From assembly GCA_023014365.1 (NCBI GenBank), contig JAEBUN010000034.1:372001-436000 (forward strand): a stretch of DNA of 64,000 nucleotides. The letters run 5' to 3'. Every line of letters begins with the position of its first letter. The first letter of the stretch is position 1. Both the position numbers and the translations under genes were made by a program. This document shows positions 48,815-64,000 of this stretch, piece by piece. This stretch comes from Lepiota brunneoincarnata (Eukaryota; Basidiomycota; Agaricomycetes; Agaricales; Agaricaceae). The notes below the pieces were generated by a model. It ran no database searches. It worked only from the letters and a program-made list of their open reading frames with translations, and was not told the DNA's origin.

Positions 48815-49352
48815 GAGGTGTTACCAACTGCAATCAAGTGAGTAGACTTATGGGTCAACCGAGAATCGGAGCTAAGAGAGCACTGGAGGGAACTAGCTCC
48901 CCTAAAGATGACCACTGCTTTGCAATTTTGGATTATATACTCGGTTTCTGTGATTTGAATTCCTGATACCCTGCATTCTTGTTATGAAAGCTCCGCCTAC
49001 AATGCGGGTCATCTGTGAGGGATCGGTATGTCACCGGCCCAAAATACCGTCCTCGTGTATATTGTATATGTGTACATGCATACAGTTCTATCAAGATAAC
49101 GAAGAGCACTTTTCGACATTCATTCGTCCACAGCAGAAGACCTAGAAACACAAAGAGCATGGTGATACAGCATGTGTTTTGTGGCATCGCGATAGTCGTG
49201 GTAATACAGATATAATGACCCAGCGAAGCAGAAAACAATAGGGGAATAGAGAAAGCGTCCGTCCTTTTATATAAGAATATAGGAGGACTGAACTAAAAAC
49301 CAAGAACCTTGGGTATCGGAGCCGTATAATAGCTGATCAGCTGGGAGTATTC
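48815..49352. other. Convergent 3' flanks, nothing recognised
   Basis: Region between the 3' ends of the MARVEL-like gene and the YPK-type kinase gene. AT-richer than its neighbours, with no coding content. Confidence 0.5.
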
Positions 49353-51600
<2,248 letters not shown>

Positions 51601-51683
51601 GGTGAGAGTTCGAGGAAGAGAGAGATATCTTCACAAATACTTCTATCTATCATAACAACATAGCCACCTCCTCCTTGATCGGA

Positions 51684-53450
51684 CTAGCTACTTCTCATAA
51701 CCTCTAGCGCTCGCCTACACTCAACCCGGAATTTCTCAAACACCGGCTCTGAGATATTTCGCCCGACATTCTGCAGTATCTAGTATGAGAAAATTCAGAA
51801 TCATACGAATCGCTGTGCTTACCCTGACACGGATGAACGGGTCAATCACACAAATAGGATGAAATTCCCATCTCTTCAGTGTCTCTGCATCGAACACCGT
51901 TGCACGCTTGTGAACAAATTTCGTTGACCTGAATAGTTGCTGTTCGTTTGAATGGGGGAAGGGAGAGGTTGAGACTCCATACATACCACTTGTCGGGATA
52001 TTTAGGCATCGATTCCAAGTTTGCGCGTGGGACAATACCGGCCAGTCGAATGTCGACCATATGTTGGGCGGGGTCGAAATCTGCCCAGAATCTATCCAAC
52101 CTTAACAATAACCCGTGGGATTATTCAAATGCATATGTGTACCTGAACCAATCGTAAAGCAAAGCTGTGGTCGAGAGCGTCTCGTTGGTGGGTATGGGGG
52201 GTGCACTACGGTTAAAGCGAAGGTCGCATCGAAATGTAGGTTTACGATTCCAAAAGAAATGCTCCTTGATATCTGGGCTAATGTTTTGCTGCAGGTTTGG
52301 TAATAGTCCTCGGTTCTGGTGTCCGGTCAGGTACTGTGTCTTGAGCTCAAGCAAGTGTCTCTCACCTGAAGGAACCCAATTGTCATCAACGCAAACATAT
52401 AACTGCTAAATGTTACAGTTTCACCCTTCGCCTTAGGGCTAGGTGTGTTCAAGCCCAGGGGCTTTGCCCATCGCTTAATTGCTAGGAGCAATCCTGTAAA
52501 ATGGGGGGACAGCTGGGAATACCTTTGGAGCATGACAGAATTCCAGTAACCCGGCTGGTCGTTGACGTTGATGTCGCAATCGATCTGTGTCTGTCGATCT
52601 CTGCATTTGACTGTCTTTCAATTGGTATGAGCCCAGGCAGAAGATGATGAGTATATACCAATGGGGACAGACGCCCGTATTGTACGAACATGGGTGAAGC
52701 CGGAGGCTTTGAGGGCCCTGGCAAGCGCACTACGGAAAGATTGGGTCAGGCTCACAAATAACCATCCTTTGCCATTGAACGAACTCGAGTCTATATATTC
52801 CTGTATCCTGCCTGTTAGCTCCGGGTCGTAATGTGAACAATCCTGAAGACGCACTGGGAAGCTGATTTTTGCAGTGAGGAAGAAATCCCTCCGGTCGTGT
52901 AAGATCCTAAGGGCATCCACAGGTCAGAGCATATTTTTCATGGGTTGAATACGGTACTTGCAATAACAATCAAATCCATGTCGCCTTTAGCAGATGTAGC
53001 GCCGTATCTTGAGAAAGGGAAACCGGAGTTAGCACAAAGAGGCAGTATCAAACAAGGTAGGCGTTACTTTACGCTCCCGAACGTGGCGACCCTATAGCCA
53101 GAACCAAATTTATTCTCAACTACCCTCCGCACACGAAGTAACACCTCCATCCTGCTCTTCTGCGCCGATTCGTCGTTTGACTGATGGGAATTGGATGATT
53201 TCCTGTGAATTCACGAACAAAGTATCCAACGCACCTGAAATATGGCATTTGGACCGGCTGGATGCGTCAACCACCATCGTAATCCTTGCTCATTGTTGCC
53301 GTCGTCTCGGACCGCTGGCTTAGGAATAGGGCGAAATTTGGTGTCTATGTGTTTCTGGGGGCTTAGCGGTAGTTCTGAGGAAAAGCGAATTTTTTTAGCA
53401 GAGTGCATATGTCGCGTGGACGCGAATCTAGGTGTAGAGGAAAACATCAT
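51684..53450 (-). CDS. Cid1-type nucleotidyltransferase (poly(A)/poly(U) polymerase)
   Basis: The N-terminus (MMFSSTPRFASTRHMH) is basic and serine-rich, and could be a mitochondrial signal. The catalytic part has VATFGSVKYGATSAKGDMDLIVI, the G-S and D-x-D motifs of the DNA polymerase-beta superfamily, followed by a third strand DCDINVND. The helical domain reads LLLAIKRWAKPLGLN and VTFSSYMFALMTIGFLQ, and the PAP-associated part has LKRWEFHPICVIDPFIR. The end ISEPVFEKFRVECRRALEVM is normal for the family. The enzyme adds A or U to RNA 3' ends. The first intron (near 53190-53210) leaves the reading frame one base off, so that join is doubtful. The stop lies 84 bp before the kinase start codon. 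Confidence 0.82.
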
Positions 53451-53556
53451 TGCCTCGACCCTGACCTTGATCCATTTGATTTTCGAGCCTTATTTGTCTT
53501 CATTTGTCCGTAATGTATTACAAGAGAGTACAGATATAGTATATGATACAGGGTCA

Positions 53557-56500
53557 TTACTTCCGAGGAGAACTAATCGGGGAACCAATAGCAGATGATG
53601 CAGGCCGCTCTAGTCGATTATGGAGTCGCTCGAGCTCCATCTCAAGGCTGTTGGGGGCAAGTATAACACTAGGGAGTTGGACGGAACAAAAAAAGCAGCT
53701 CACCCTAGTGCACGTTGTTTGTAATCAACGGCTTCTCGTGTAACTCGACGATTCGCGGCATGTAGCTCGTGTTCCTTTGTTTGCTGTAATATTTTGTCAA
53801 ATCAAATTGTTGCCATCAATCGCGGATACATACAACGGTGTCCAATGCACTTCTCAAGTCCTGTATGCGGGCTTCATATGCTTTCCTCTCCTCCTCAAAT
53901 TTCAGGCGTTGTCGTTCAACTTCGGATTGCTGGAATTTGGCGTCCCGCGCCAGCTTGTCTGCTGACCGGCCCAGGGAGCTTTTGTTACGATTACTCTGGT
54001 TTAGCTGGCTAGTGAGTTCTTCAATACGACTATCCGTCCGTCTCGATGTCGTAGGAGGACGGGGAGAGTTGGCGTATGATTTGGTTTCGAGATCGACAAT
54101 TCGAACATTGAGTTCCTTGACTTGTTTTTCCAATTGTGCCTGATGTCCATTTGAGCCATTGTCCTAGGTATAAAATCGGCTCGAAACTTACGTTCTGACG
54201 ATCGAGCTCGGCGTTCTCTTTCCTAACCCTATCGAGTTCGTTGAAGCATTCCGATGCGTATGCTTCAGCCTTCTTCATTCTATCCAGCGCTTGCTCCACG
54301 CGATCTCCCTGTTCTTCCAGAGTCCTTTCAAGATCCTGCTTCTTCAGCTGCAAACGCTGGAACTCCGTGTCTGACATGGTTTTATTGGTATCCTGCATGA
54401 TCCAGCTTGATCGTCTCTAGCTCGGCCTGAAGCGCACGGCGAGCCTTTTGCAGCATCGACCTCTCGGCCTCAGCGTCATCCAGCACACCACGCAGCTCGC
54501 GAACTTGCTGATGGAGTGCAACGATTTGCGCCTGCTGATCGGTCTGCGCCTGCGTCGAGGCTTCAAACGCCTTCGTGAGGTCCGTGATCTTTGTATCCAT
54601 ACGTTCCTTCTCCTTTTTCCAGCCTCCACTATTATACACTTCATCATCGTAGCGCAGCTGAAGCTCGTCAAAATCGGACCGGATTTTGCGGTTCTCTTCA
54701 CGAAGTCGGCTCAAGCTATCTCTCTGTGACTGCAGCTCTTCGCTCAGTTGGGCGAGTTCAGCTGGTGCAATCAGCAAACAACACCGTCGCGAGTCGAATT
54801 CTACTGTACCTTGGTATTTCTTCCGGGTCTGATCAATGGTGAAGTCGCGTTCTGCCAGATCCTTCTGGTGCTGCTCTCGTTCATATTCCAACTCTTCCTC
54901 AAGCCGTTTCTGAATCACCGCGAGATCAGAAGCGTCCCGCCCCTCTTCTTCCAATTTTGACTCTAGTAATCGTAGCTTCTTCTCGGTAGCTTGGTGTTTC
55001 CCCTCCGCCGCTTTGAGTTCAGTTTTAGCCCCCGCCAGTGCTTTCTCTGTGGACTCTAGCGTACGGCGAACTGAGAGGTTGATCAATACAAGATCGGTTG
55101 AGATGAAGGCGGAGCTGACCATATGCCTCACCACGAGCAGCTGTTGCTCTAGCAATCTCTGTAGCTTCGAGACGCTCCAAATAGCTTTGCTCCTTCTGCT
55201 GATAAGTTCCAATCGCCGCCTTGAGTTCTATCATGATACATTAACTATATGGGTCACTCCGGGAAAGTGTCCGTAATTACCAGATTCGGTTGCTGTAGAC
55301 GTAGCAGTCTTAAACTCATCATCCTGAAGTTTCTTCTGCAATTGACGCTTAGCATCTGGGACAGGCCTTTGAGTTCACGATTCCACTGCCGGTCGGTCCT
55401 ACACTTACTCGTGGCCTCGTTCCTCGCATTCTCGAGCTGTTCACTTAGATCGGACACCTCTTTCTGGAGCTGCTTCTTGTTATGGGCGAATTCGCGAAGC
55501 TGAGCCTTCTGCGCCTCAACCTCCCCCTGCGCCGTCCGCTGTTGCACAAGCTTTGAGGTGGGAAAGAGTCAGTAAACACAACAAGGAAGACCGTTCACGA
55601 CTTGCCAGGGCCTTGCGGGATTCCTCTAGGCGAGCGTAGCTATCCCGTTCATCTGCAATCGTCTTCTGGAACTTGGACCACATCGCCTGAATACCTTCGA
55701 TTTGAGCGGTCTCAGCAGTAGCACGAGCCTCAGCTTCGTCCCCAAGGAGTTCAGCCAACCTAGCATTCTCCTTCGTCACTCTTGCACGATATTGCTGCAA
55801 AAACTGTTTGGAACCATCACTATTCTCAAGCTCTACGGACAGTTCTCTGAGGGAAATTTCAAGGTGGTGGCGAACTCGTTCCGAGGCGGCCATCTGGAGC
55901 TCTAAAATTTGTACGTGCTGCTTGAGAGCTGCAACTTGTCTATCGCTGTTGGCACGGGCCTGTTGAGCTTCTCGATCGACATACGGCGTGCTCGGTGCCG
56001 TGGTAGGTTTGTTCTTCGTCGGTGTGAGAGTGGCAGAGGTTGGGAGTTCGTTGGCGCTGCTGCGTCTGGGGATATTCCGCAAGGACATTTCGCGCCCGAG
56101 CATCTTGTCAACCTTTTGGAGTTCATGTAGCAGCCGACTTTGGAAGTCCCCATCCCGAGGTGTGTTCTGCATGACTAGCCGACGGATCTCGGCGTGCTGG
56201 CGTTCAATATTCTCCCGAATCTTCGCTGTGGTCGTCTTGGCCATTTCCACCTCCTCTAATTGCTCCTCGAGCTGTGTAATGCGGGTCTCGTATTGGCGCT
56301 GAATCTTGGGTAACGAGTCCGATCCTACACTTTCATTGGCAAGTCGCTCCAACTCGTTCTCCAAGTTATCCTTGGCCCGCTGGACGAAAGCAAGCTGTTC
56401 CGTCGTCTCAACTATCTGGTTTCTGGCGTTTTCGAGCTCAGATTTCGAACGCTGAAGTTCAAGCACAGCAGTCTCTCGACCATGCCGTTCTTTCTCGGCG

Positions 56501-59500
56501 TCGGCGAGGGCCCGGGATGCCCTCTCTTCTTGTAGCTTGATGCTTTTCTCCTTGCTTCGCAGTTCAAGACGCTCCTTCTCTGTCTCTCGAGCCAAGTCTT
56601 CCGCCTCCAGCATTAAACGACCCCTTGTCTTCTCCAGGGACCGGATATAAACTTGATTCTTTTGCAACTCGAGTTGAGCTTCAGCGAGCTGGCGGTCGGT
56701 GACACGCTTGGCCTCTTCTAGAACGTGAACGTGCTCAACAATGGTCTTGTCTTGCTTCGATTCAAGCTGCTTGATTTCCCACTCCCTGTTTTTGAGGTCT
56801 GTCAAGGCTTTGTTGAGCTCTCTGTCCAACTTGACGGTGCGATCTTTGAGTTTGTTTAGTTCGGTCTTTTGTATAGCGCAGGCCTTTTCAAATTCGACTC
56901 GTTTCGTTGACTCTGCATCGAGTTGCTGGCGAAGCAGTTCAAGTTGTCGGACGCTGTTGTCCTTCTCACGTTGATGTTCCAGCACGACGTCCTCGAAGTC
57001 CTTGTAACGCGCTTGGGCAAGGTTCAGCTGCCGCTCCAAGTTCTAGAACGAAGTCAGATATAGTCCCCTACTTGAATAAAAATTACATTCACCTCCCTAT
57101 GCTTAATAGCTTCTGAGAGTTGAGTATCTATCTCGATCTGTCGCGTCCTAAGACTCTGTAGCTCCGATTCCATCGTTCGTCTGGATTTCTCCAGTTCCGT
57201 AAGCTCTGTCTTCGCCTTGGAAAGCTGAGATGATGCATCGCCTTCGCGTTTGAGCAGTGAGTTATAGCTGGCCTCGAGCGACCGATGATCTCTCAGTGTA
57301 TTTGTCTTCTCCAACTCAAGCCTGCTCTGCACCTCCAGCGCGGACCTGCGGACCTCTGCGAGCTCCTGTTTCAAGTCACTGACTTGAATCCGCAAATCCC
57401 CAAGTTCAGCCTCTTTGCTCTTCTCAACCTCATTGCGCCGCGTCTCTTCGCTACTCTTCGCCTCCAAGAGTGATCGGAAATCATCGAGTTCTTTCTGCAG
57501 GGCAACTCGAAGTGCCTGTTCTTGAGAATGATCCTGTTTCTCGGCTCGGAGTCGCGCCTCATAGGTTGCCTTCTGACTGCGTAGCCCTGCAATTTCTTGT
57601 TGTCTTTTGGCCCCCTCTTCTCGGAAATTATCAAGCTCCTTGGACAGCAACCTGATCCTATCCTCCTTCCGAGTTATCATATCAGCATAATCCGTTGCTG
57701 AACGTGTCACTTCGGCTAGCTGCTCCTTTGCTAGGCGAATCTCGTCCTCCAGATTGACTGTCTTTAGCTTGAATGACTCCCTGAATGGGGTTGAGAATAT
57801 TCCCAGCAGTGAAGTGATTCCACCTACTTGGCCTTCTGTTCCGTGTCTAGCCGTCTCTCAAGATCTCCGACACTGGTATCCAACCTCTCCTTAGTACGAG
57901 CTAGATCTTCTTCTTGGTGGATTGCTATATTCTTCAATTCTTCCCCGACTTTCCTCAGTTCTTCTTGGTTCTGTAACAGGGTATCACATTCCTCCCTTGT
58001 CCTGTTCAATTCCTCTATCAATTCCTCTTCTCTCTGTAACCACCCCTTCTGTTCCTCCTCCAGCCGTACAAGATGTTCTGCAGCCTGGTCGAACGCGTTC
58101 TTCAATGACTCATATTTCTCCTCACTCTCTTTCTGCAGCTTCATCGCTCGATCGAGCTGTGAGTCGAGCAAGTCCAAATCGCTTTGCATAGCCAAGACTT
58201 CTTCTTCCAGTTCGCTTTCACGTTTCTTGCTCCGTTCAAGCAAGGCATCCTTATCCAGTGCCAATGCCCTCTCTGCCTCCAAGGCCTCCTCAACTTTCCT
58301 CTTTTCGGACTCGAGAGACATCTTGAGACTCTCCAGTGCTTCACGCTCTTTCTTGTCGTGCTCAGCCCTCTCTTTAACTAGAGCCAGCTCGGTCTCTTTC
58401 CTCCGTAACTCCTCGTCACTCCGAGTGGCGGCAAGCAGAGGTCGAACTTTGGTATACAATTGCCACCATGGCCACTCCCTCAATTCATTGTACACCCTTG
58501 CGTTCCTTTGAATGATCCTAATCGCCATGGCCCTATTGAGGATCTTCTTCATCTGTCTCCTTGCCGTCCACATCCTAGCTGCCGCCTGCAGACGTGTGAA
58601 AACATCGTAAAGCAGCATATCCCGACGTTCCTCGAGCTCTGCAAGGACCCCTGCTTTGAAAAAAATCTTCGAAGTGCCAATCTTGTATATGCTCTCGTCC
58701 AGCTCCAAGACGTTAATCATCCTACGGCAAGCCTCGCGTCCGTCCATGTATCCGCGAGGAATGATGCCAGGTGTGAGGATCTCGTACCGCTGCCGGAATT
58801 CGACAAATGGTAGTCTGTTGGGATACCCAAGGCGGGCAATCCGAATGCCCTCAAGGACACCATTACAGCGAAGTTGATCGAGAACAATTGGAACGTCGAT
58901 GCGATTCGGTTTTTTGTAGTTGTTGGGGACGATACAACGGATGAAATGGGGCTGCGTCGAGCGAAGCTGCATCATCAGGCTTGAGAGTTGTTCCTTGTGA
59001 CGTTGAGCGACGGTTCGGAATGCGCCTTTCTTCAGTGTCCGCTTCTTTCCGGATGAAAACATATTATTAGGGCCGCCCGGGACTGGAGCGTCACTGTATT
59101 CGGCGAAGAGAGAAGCGATGTACTTCTCAGAAGATGCGGCAAGAACACGCGTGAGGTTGTCGTTGAGTGGATCCTTATTCTTTTCCAACCATCCTTCACT
59201 GCGGTAGTCGACCTTGGCAGCATAGTGTTGAACTATAAACCCTTGTTCGAAACGGGAGGGCTCGTACTTCTCCTTCCCTGGATGCCGTGACTCTTCTTCC
59301 TCCTCGTTGCTGGCCCACATCATGTGTAATTTGTTGGTGAATGTCAGATCTGTTGCTTTTGGCATAATGCACTCCTCATCTAAACAGCTGAGAATACCAA
59401 TAACGTTGCCACTGGCTTCTATGAGGTCTATAGTGGGTTGCAGATCCAAACCGAAGTTGACGTAATCCCACTTGATATGCTCACGGGCATATTCTTCCTG

Positions 59501-61329
59501 CTCCAGGATGAACATATGGTGATTAAAAAATTGCTGCAACTTCTCGTTTGTATAGTTGATGAGGAGCTGCTCATAGCCGTTGATGTCAAAAATTTCAAAA
59601 CCAGCGATGTCGAGGACACCAATGAATGTGGATTTGGAGGAAGGACGGTCCAACGCACGATTGATGTGATCCACAAGAGCACCGAATGATTTCTCGTAGA
59701 GAGTCTTGCAGAGGGCGGCTAATTCATCCAACGCCTGCTGGCGAGTCCGTGCCTGCGTAACCCATTCGCGTCCAGCAAGTGCCCGAGGACGCAGCACTGC
59801 GCGGGTGAACTCTGTGACAGGTATGCCCAGCAAATGACAGACGCGCTCCGCTTGGGAGGGATCTGGCATCATAGCATCTTCGCCTCGCGTCGAAGTGATG
59901 ACAATATTTCCAATGTGAAGAACTGCCGCGACGACCCGGAACAGGTCGAACTGTTCTGCAGGTGTGAAACCAACTACATCAAGAGCAACCTTCCCAAAGA
60001 TAAATTATAACCCACTGAATGTAACCTGACGAATCTCACCTTCAGAGTGTTCCATTCCTCTCTATCATCAACACCATCCACCTCCCGCCTACTCTTGTTT
60101 AAATACTCGTATTCGGCAACATCGGTACCCAGGAGTAATTCATCTAAGCGTTGATTAGTGCAACGTGATAATTCAAATCAAACTAGCACTTACCCCTGAG
60201 CGCACCCCCACCTGCAAGCAACTGGTAGAAGACATGGAAATTCCTCTCAGCCTCACTTCTTACAACTACTCGACTCTTCTCCAATAGATACCAATCAATG
60301 TTCGCCCCGGCAATGCTCCCATCAGGAGCAAACGATATCCGTACAAACTTGCCGAATCGGCTCGAGTTGTTATTCCGCTGCGTCTGGGCGTTGCCAAAAG
60401 CCTCTAGAATAGGATTGGCTTGCAGAATCTGCCGCTCGAGCAGTCCAAGGCGTCCTTTTGGCGTCAGACGGGACCCCGTGGTCGAGACAGATGACGAAGG
60501 AAGATGGCCCCTCCGTGTGATATTTCTCGATAATCCAGTCGTGGGCATAGCAGCTGATGATCCGATAGTAGGAGTGCGCGAGTGCGCTGGTGCAGGCGAG
60601 GGGTGTGCATCTGTCGCGATAGCAGAAAGATACTGAATGACCTTTTTCGTGCTCTCTGTCTTCCCAGCACCCGATTCTCCTCTAAGTACGAGATCAGTAT
60701 CTGGATGCAAGGGGCAATACACAAATATGAAACGAACGTAATCAGAATACTCTGATTCTCCCTCTCATCACCCATATTGACCCAAGCTCTCTCGGCAACA
60801 GCAAAAATGTGCGGAGGGTTGTCGTCCCTCCGTTTATTGCGATACTGCTGGATTATCGCATCTGTATATAGTGGCAGATTCTGATAGGGGTTAATTGCCA
60901 CAAGAAATAAGCCTGAGTAAGTCTAAACCCAATCCCTGATCAGTCCCATGACCATCGGAAAAATACGAAACACACGCACATAGATGGCACCTGAATAATA
61001 CCTGAGACGAAGGTTATGCACAACACTTGCTTCGTTGAGGAACGTCAAATCCGCAATATCATCAACCCGGTCGAACTTTGGTGGGTTCATCTTGAACAGG
61101 GAATCAAATGGAACTCTCCTAATCTGTTGCACATACGTTCGAGCAATGCAAGAGACAATAGGGTATGTGCAAATCAACGGACCTCGCCTCCCTCCATCAC
61201 AACTTCTGCCGCTTCTTCATCTTCACTATGAACCCATCCTGGAAGATATCCTTCCTTTACATCAGGGACCCAGACTTGAGTGGGTGCCCGTGTGGCCTCC
61301 GCTGCGAGCGACGGCCGTGGTGCAGACAT
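53557..61329 (-). CDS. Conventional myosin II heavy chain
   Basis: The start codon at 61329 ([15 protein letters not shown]) is followed by an SH3-like part ([16 protein letters not shown]) and the motor: [10 protein letters not shown] (P-loop), [11 protein letters not shown] (switch I), [10 protein letters not shown] (switch II) and a FIRCIVPNN actin-binding helix region, then converter and IQ helix ending [15 protein letters not shown] coiled-coil rod of over 1,200 residues follows, ending SPISSPRK. Length is about 2,300 residues. Type II myosin drives the cytokinetic ring. Loop 1 after the P-loop holds a Ser/Pro/Thr-rich insert of about 50 residues ([16 protein letters not shown] onward). 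Two rod positions break frame by one base (about 55551-55605 and 55358-55367); the coiled coil goes on in the new frame, so errors are likely. Confidence 0.93.
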
Positions 61330-61500
61330 GGCGGGGAGTATTGGGGGGTGTGTTGTGTTACACCCGATGTGGATGTACGACGCGGTCAATCACTGATCCC
61401 GTGACCTGCATTTCAACCAACACGCACTATTTCGGAAATTAGACAACCTTAGAATTATTATTGGCAGCTACTCTACAAATACTATACTCATAAAATATTC

Positions 61501-64000
61501 TTATTTGTCAGCCCTGCGTTCAAACTCGACAATCATTGCGTCTGGCCAGGGCGTTACAAATCCTGATGTATTCACATAGCGCCTGCGTTTTGTTCCGTGC
61601 CACATTTCGTCAAAACTATGACCAAGTTAGCACTTGGATAAGCTTGGATCATGTTTCCAATGTACTTACTGTGTGAGCTTCCCAGATTCACCATCCACAC
61701 GGTTCAAGTTTCTTTGGCTCAAAATGGTCCCAACAATTTCAGGAACCACCGAGTCAAAAAACTTCGGTGTCAACATGCCATCCTGGTATGGGGACAAGAT
61801 ACCCTGCTTCTCTGCAGGACGAGAGTAATCAGGAGTCTGCCCAAACGACATCTATATCGTTTTAGCTATACAACGAGGGCGCAGTGAAGTGCGCTAACTC
61901 ACATTTGCCTTCGCGATGTCTACAAACACCCAGTCGCCGACTTCAATCAGCTGGGAATTAGATATCGAGCTCCTGGCGGTCGCTGTGCGGTATACTCCCG
62001 CAAACTAAGTAATCTCCGTCAATTCAACACCCGGGGAATTATAAAAATAGACTTACGATCGGGTTCAAACGGAGCGCTTCGCGCACATACCCCATGATCC
62101 TGGTGGATGCGTCCTTATCCGACTTCAAGAACAACTGGACAATCTCATCTCGTGCCTGTTTGTTGCGCTCCTCGAGGTAGTAATCCACAACTTGCGCAAC
62201 GGCCTTCGAGAAGAGTGCCGACGTAGGCACGGTAGCGTTGAACACATTGATCGCCAATTTCATATGTGAGCTCTCCCATGCAACGCTGTTACGAAGTTCC
62301 TTTAAAAACTTGATACTTTCAGACCTCTTCACAGTCCCGACATATCCGAGTGCATCTGCCAGAGTTCCCTGTGGATTGTCAGCCATGAGTGATTTTCTTA
62401 GTGATGTTGGACGCACGAAGTGGCTGTCGACGTTATCGAGATGGTCCTTGATGATGTCGACAACTTTGGTTGTCATTGACTGAGATCTCCCGCGAAGTTT
62501 GAAGTCATCAACGGGATCAAAGTTCATATAGACATAACGGGCGATATCCGCAAACTGATCGGAAACATCCTGTTCATACCAGGCTCCATGGGGATTAGTG
62601 GCTGACTTCAAGGGCAAACCAGCCTTGAGGAGATTTGTGAGTATTAAGGCGGATGTGAATGCTGCTACCAGGTGCTCACAATTTGTTCGCAAATCCAGTG
62701 GACTGGCAATAAGTTAATCACATCCTTGACAATGTCGACAAATAGTCGTTGCTGGGTCCCGCCTGATCAAAAGCTTTCGTTTTCAACAGGAACTCAGTCT
62801 TGTTCCTGAAATACTCTTTCCACCTGTTCTCTGACACTATTACCTCCGTAACACCTGGTTGCTTCCGCTCAATGGCTTTATAAATTTCTTCCTTCTTGTC
62901 GCCCTTCGATAGCTGTGAGTTCTCGTCTTGTCCTCGAAGGAAGAAAACTCACCCATTTCCTCTTGAGCAGTGGCTCGACAATAATCCCCAAGCGTTCATC
63001 AACTTTGGAAATAAAGTTGGTAGCACTCGTCGTCAGGACTTGTTTAGCACCTTGGGGGCTGTCCACGGCCTTCCACACGCGCCTTTCTACGGGCGGAAGC
63101 CGCTTCTCACTCTCCAAGAGGTGAAGTGTCTTTCCACCTCCAATGTGAACAGGCCACAAGTATTTCTCAATGGAGCCGTCTTCCTTTTCTGGAGAGTTTC
63201 ATGCATTTTCTCCGGAATGGTGAATGGGAAGTGAGCAAGAGCGGAACCGGCAGGGTATTGATCGGGTAAAGTTCTGAAGAGTAGTTTGGTTAACAACCCG
63301 CCGTACGAGCCATTCTCCTTGTCATATTGGCAATCTTGGTAGCCCCAGGCGGTGAGATTAAATGCTAAGACGGAGAACATCAATGAGCTGTATCCCACGA
63401 CAGTACTTTTGCTTACGCGTAAAGTCGGTCGTGAGGAACCGATCGCCACGGGTGAGGCATACCGCATCGGCTAAAATTGCCCTCGAAATAGTGTAACCGG
63501 GGCACAACCCAGCCCCTGGTTGAGGGTGTTTTGCTTCCTCAGCTTGAAGCCCCACATGTAGCTCGAGTTTGTCGATGTCTTTGTACAATGCAGCAGCAGC
63601 TTGCTGTACATAGGGGATAAGCACTTGACTATTGTGATCTGAGCAGGGTCCTTACATGAATCTTGGGATCAGGGTTCCACTCCTTGAAAGTCGAGTACGC
63701 TGAAGATCAGTGAGCCAGCGAGTAGGAATTGCGGCTAGTTAGGCACTGACGTTTTAACCCTATGAACTTCCTAAATTCATTCAACTAAAAGCGAACATTC
63801 AGTACAAGGAGCGGTAGTTTGCGGGAGCGAGAACATACAGAACATGTACCCCATGCACGAGCCTGCATAATTCCCATAACCTCAATGACTCTCATGCATT
63901 CCGGGGTCCCACGTGCCTTAAAGGCACCCGCAATGTCGCATGTGGCTTTCTGAAGGACCTCTGCGAGATCGGCGTCTTTAAATCGCCCATCAACGCGCTC
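61501..64000 (-). CDS. Ppo-type fatty acid dioxygenase (heme peroxidase plus degenerate P450), 5' end outside window
   Basis: The 5' part lies beyond 64000. Present are GRFKDADLAEVLQ, IEVMGIMQARAWGTC, LNEFRKFIGLK, EWNPDPKI, LYKDIDKLELHVGLQAEE, RGDRFLTTDFT and NLTAWGYQDCQ, all from the C-terminal half of the peroxidase domain of psi-factor producing oxygenases. The P450-like domain follows with YVREALRLNP (the ExxR helix) and VGDWVFVDIAKAN. The region that should hold the heme-thiolate Cys reads YQDGMLTPKFFDSVV and has no cysteine. The end is TPWPDAMIVEFERRADK. The enzyme should dioxygenate linoleic or oleic acid, making oxylipin signals or the precursor of mushroom odour, but the second P450 step seems lost. 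The family motif Tyr-x-x-His of the peroxidase is off the window. Confidence 0.85.

Noticed and set aside
57828..58511. 227-codon plus-strand frame rich in Ser and Leu
   Set aside because: It is antisense to the coiled-coil rod of myosin. Glu/Lys-rich coding strands give Ser/Phe/Leu-rich open antisense frames by chance.

Overview
The window comes from a filamentous basidiomycete, most likely a mushroom-forming Agaricomycete. Genes are split by many short introns (about 48-75 nt). The gene families fit that group: TPR-CHAT proteins, crinkler/RHS-like NTPase-nucleases, NACHT proteins, a Y3-type secreted lectin, a cytochrome-domain cellobiose dehydrogenase, and a Ppo oxylipin dioxygenase. No bacterial, plasmid, phage or CRISPR features are visible.

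Left part (1-13.4 kb) is accessory and gene-poor. It holds a large TPR-CHAT caspase-like protein, a five-exon secreted Y3-like lectin, a crinkler/RHS-like protein with a P-loop and a nuclease-like C-terminus plus a relic first exon of a paralogue, and a broken NACHT protein. Three of these families belong to self/non-self or cell-death signalling classes in fungi.

Middle part (13.6-34.4 kb) begins with a head-to-head pair of cell-wall genes, a KRE6/SKN1-type glucan assembly protein and a polytopic GT2 synthase, sharing about 150 bp. Then come eIF3l, an intron-bearing tRNA-Gly(GCC), an apparently complete cellobiose dehydrogenase followed by two decayed copies, and a Spg1/Tem1 septation GTPase.

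Right part (36.5-64 kb) is dense and mostly housekeeping: a GH18 chitinase with a chitin-binding module, the Mtr4 RNA helicase, catalase, ribosomal protein uL14 (RPL23), an RBM18-type RNA-binding protein, a second tRNA-Gly(GCC), a MARVEL-like membrane protein, a YPK-type AGC kinase, a Cid1-type nucleotidyltransferase, a conventional myosin II heavy chain, and the 3' part of a Ppo oxygenase whose P450 domain lacks the heme-thiolate cysteine.

A quality warning applies to the whole window. Several genes that should be intact and essential (eIF3l, myosin II, KRE6-like, GT2) show isolated one-base frame breaks that introns do not explain. Some may be sequencing indels, so the broken NACHT gene may also be less broken than it looks. 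Splice sites given here were read by eye and are predictions.
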